This document shows positions 63,901-64,000 of a stretch of DNA of 64,000 nucleotides, piece by piece. The number at the start of each line of letters is the position of its first letter. The stretch's first letter is position 1. The DNA is taken from positions 434,001 to 498,000 of the forward strand of contig MU385718.1 of the NCBI GenBank assembly GCA_022497155.1, written 5' to 3'. The notes beneath the pieces were generated by a model, which was given only the letters and a program-made list of their open reading frames with translations, was not told the origin of the DNA and made no database searches. The DNA is from Whalleya microplaca. Taxonomy: Eukaryota; Ascomycota; Sordariomycetes; Xylariales; Xylariaceae. Position numbers and translations under genes: made by a program.

Positions 63901-64000
63901 TTATATATCCTTAAGTGAAGTAAAGTTACCGAATTGCTGTTATTCCGAGCTCGAACTTAAACTTAAGCCTAAATTTAATAAACCGGATAATATATGCGCT
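57950..64000 (-). mobile_element. Ty3/gypsy element H (chromodomain type), partial
   Basis: Minus-strand translation, read through stops, gives gag (about 64,000-62,600), reverse transcriptase (about 60,850-60,150), integrase and a chromodomain-like end (about 58,300-57,960). Recognisable pieces are the decayed RT start (VI/LR..LNKL then YPLP-like, about 60,730-60,640), YYLLGKLFKKYS near 58,260, and IPDTYNIHPVISVIYF near 58,180-58,130. This is the same integrase-tail pattern as element E. All frames carry RIP-type stops. No LTR pair could be found; the 5' LTR lies beyond the window. Confidence 0.8.
62930..63060 (-). repeat. In-frame Asn/Arg/Asp repeat in gag of element H
   Basis: Repeats of about 12-15 bases (CGGTTATTTCGATTG, CGGTTATCTCGATCG on +) occur about eight times. 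On the minus strand they encode alternating Arg, Asp and Asn (RDRDNRDRNNRNRDNRN). It is the most GC-rich piece of the element, apparently because most of its C lie in CG context. Such basic tracts occur at the nucleic-acid-binding end of gypsy gag. Confidence 0.75.

Larger units (their letters stand above)
12770..64000. other. AT-rich, RIP-degraded repeat block
   Basis: Immediately after the stop of the split gene the composition drops to an estimated one-fifth G+C or less and stays there to the window end. CA and TG dinucleotides are scarce, TA is in great excess, and many of the remaining C and G sit in CG pairs. Aligned repeat copies differ almost only by C/T and G/A. This is the signature of repeat-induced point mutation. 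Apart from a few small less-mutated islands and TRIM copies, the block has no open frame longer than about 80 codons. Confidence 0.93.

Noticed and set aside
12770..64000. AT-rich block as mitochondrial DNA
   Set aside because: It contains nested LTR retroelements with RIP-type decay and no mitochondrial genes, and it is contiguous with nuclear genes.
12770..64000. AT-rich block as a centromere
   Set aside because: RIP-mutated repeat blocks are found at centromeres and elsewhere; nothing in the sequence separates these. CENP-A mapping would decide.

Overview
The window looks like nuclear DNA of a filamentous ascomycete (Pezizomycotina). The evidence is short GT-AG introns with TACTAAC-type branch sites, a proteinase-K-like secreted protease, an F-box/ankyrin gene, and a large block of repeats carrying the C-to-T / G-to-A decay typical of repeat-induced point mutation (RIP). 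The species cannot be named from sequence alone. The window has two compartments that meet within a few bases of position 12,770.

Gene compartment (1-12,769, balanced base composition). It holds an ESCO-type zinc-finger gene (135-1037, +), a convergent F-box/ankyrin gene (4203-1807, -), a complete five-exon subtilase gene (6185-4651, -), a solo LTR with a perfect 5-bp target duplication (7382-7614), an unrecognised 549-residue gene (9803-8154, -), and a 524-codon gene (10,613-12,769, +). That last gene is split by a 574-bp hAT-like miniature transposon with 15-bp terminal inverted repeats and an 8-bp target duplication.

AT-rich compartment (12,770-64,000). This is a graveyard of nested, RIP-mutated repeats with no intact gene. 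Letters name the families for this report only. Element G (230-bp LTRs, target duplication GTTTA) spans 15,807-48,683. Inside it lies Ty3/gypsy element E (174-bp LTRs, duplication CTTTT, + strand, 22,288-37,869), and inside the integrase of E lies Ty3/gypsy element D (230-bp LTRs, duplication ACTAC, - strand, 29,439-36,513). Solo LTRs of family D recur at 7,382, 13,120 and 49,920.

Family A is a non-coding terminal-repeat retrotransposon in miniature (TRIM): LTRs of about 300 bp, a polypurine tract, an internal region of about 900 bp with AGC/GCT triplets, and 4-bp duplications of the form NTAT. It occurs as a complete copy (18,961-20,472), a three-LTR tandem (50,883-53,804), two half-copies and two solo LTRs. 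Family C (227-229-bp LTRs) shares its LTR ends and the start of its internal region with family A, so it may have supplied the proteins that moved A. Family F is a roughly 180-bp palindromic miniature element, one copy of which sits inside another. The right end (about 57,950 to the window end) is gag-pol of a further minus-strand chromodomain-type Ty3/gypsy element (H), cut by the window edge.

No tRNA, rRNA or CRISPR array was seen. The most informative results are the hAT-like insertion that splits a gene with its ends still readable, the doll-in-doll retroelement stack whose target duplications all close, and the TRIM family with its likely partner family.
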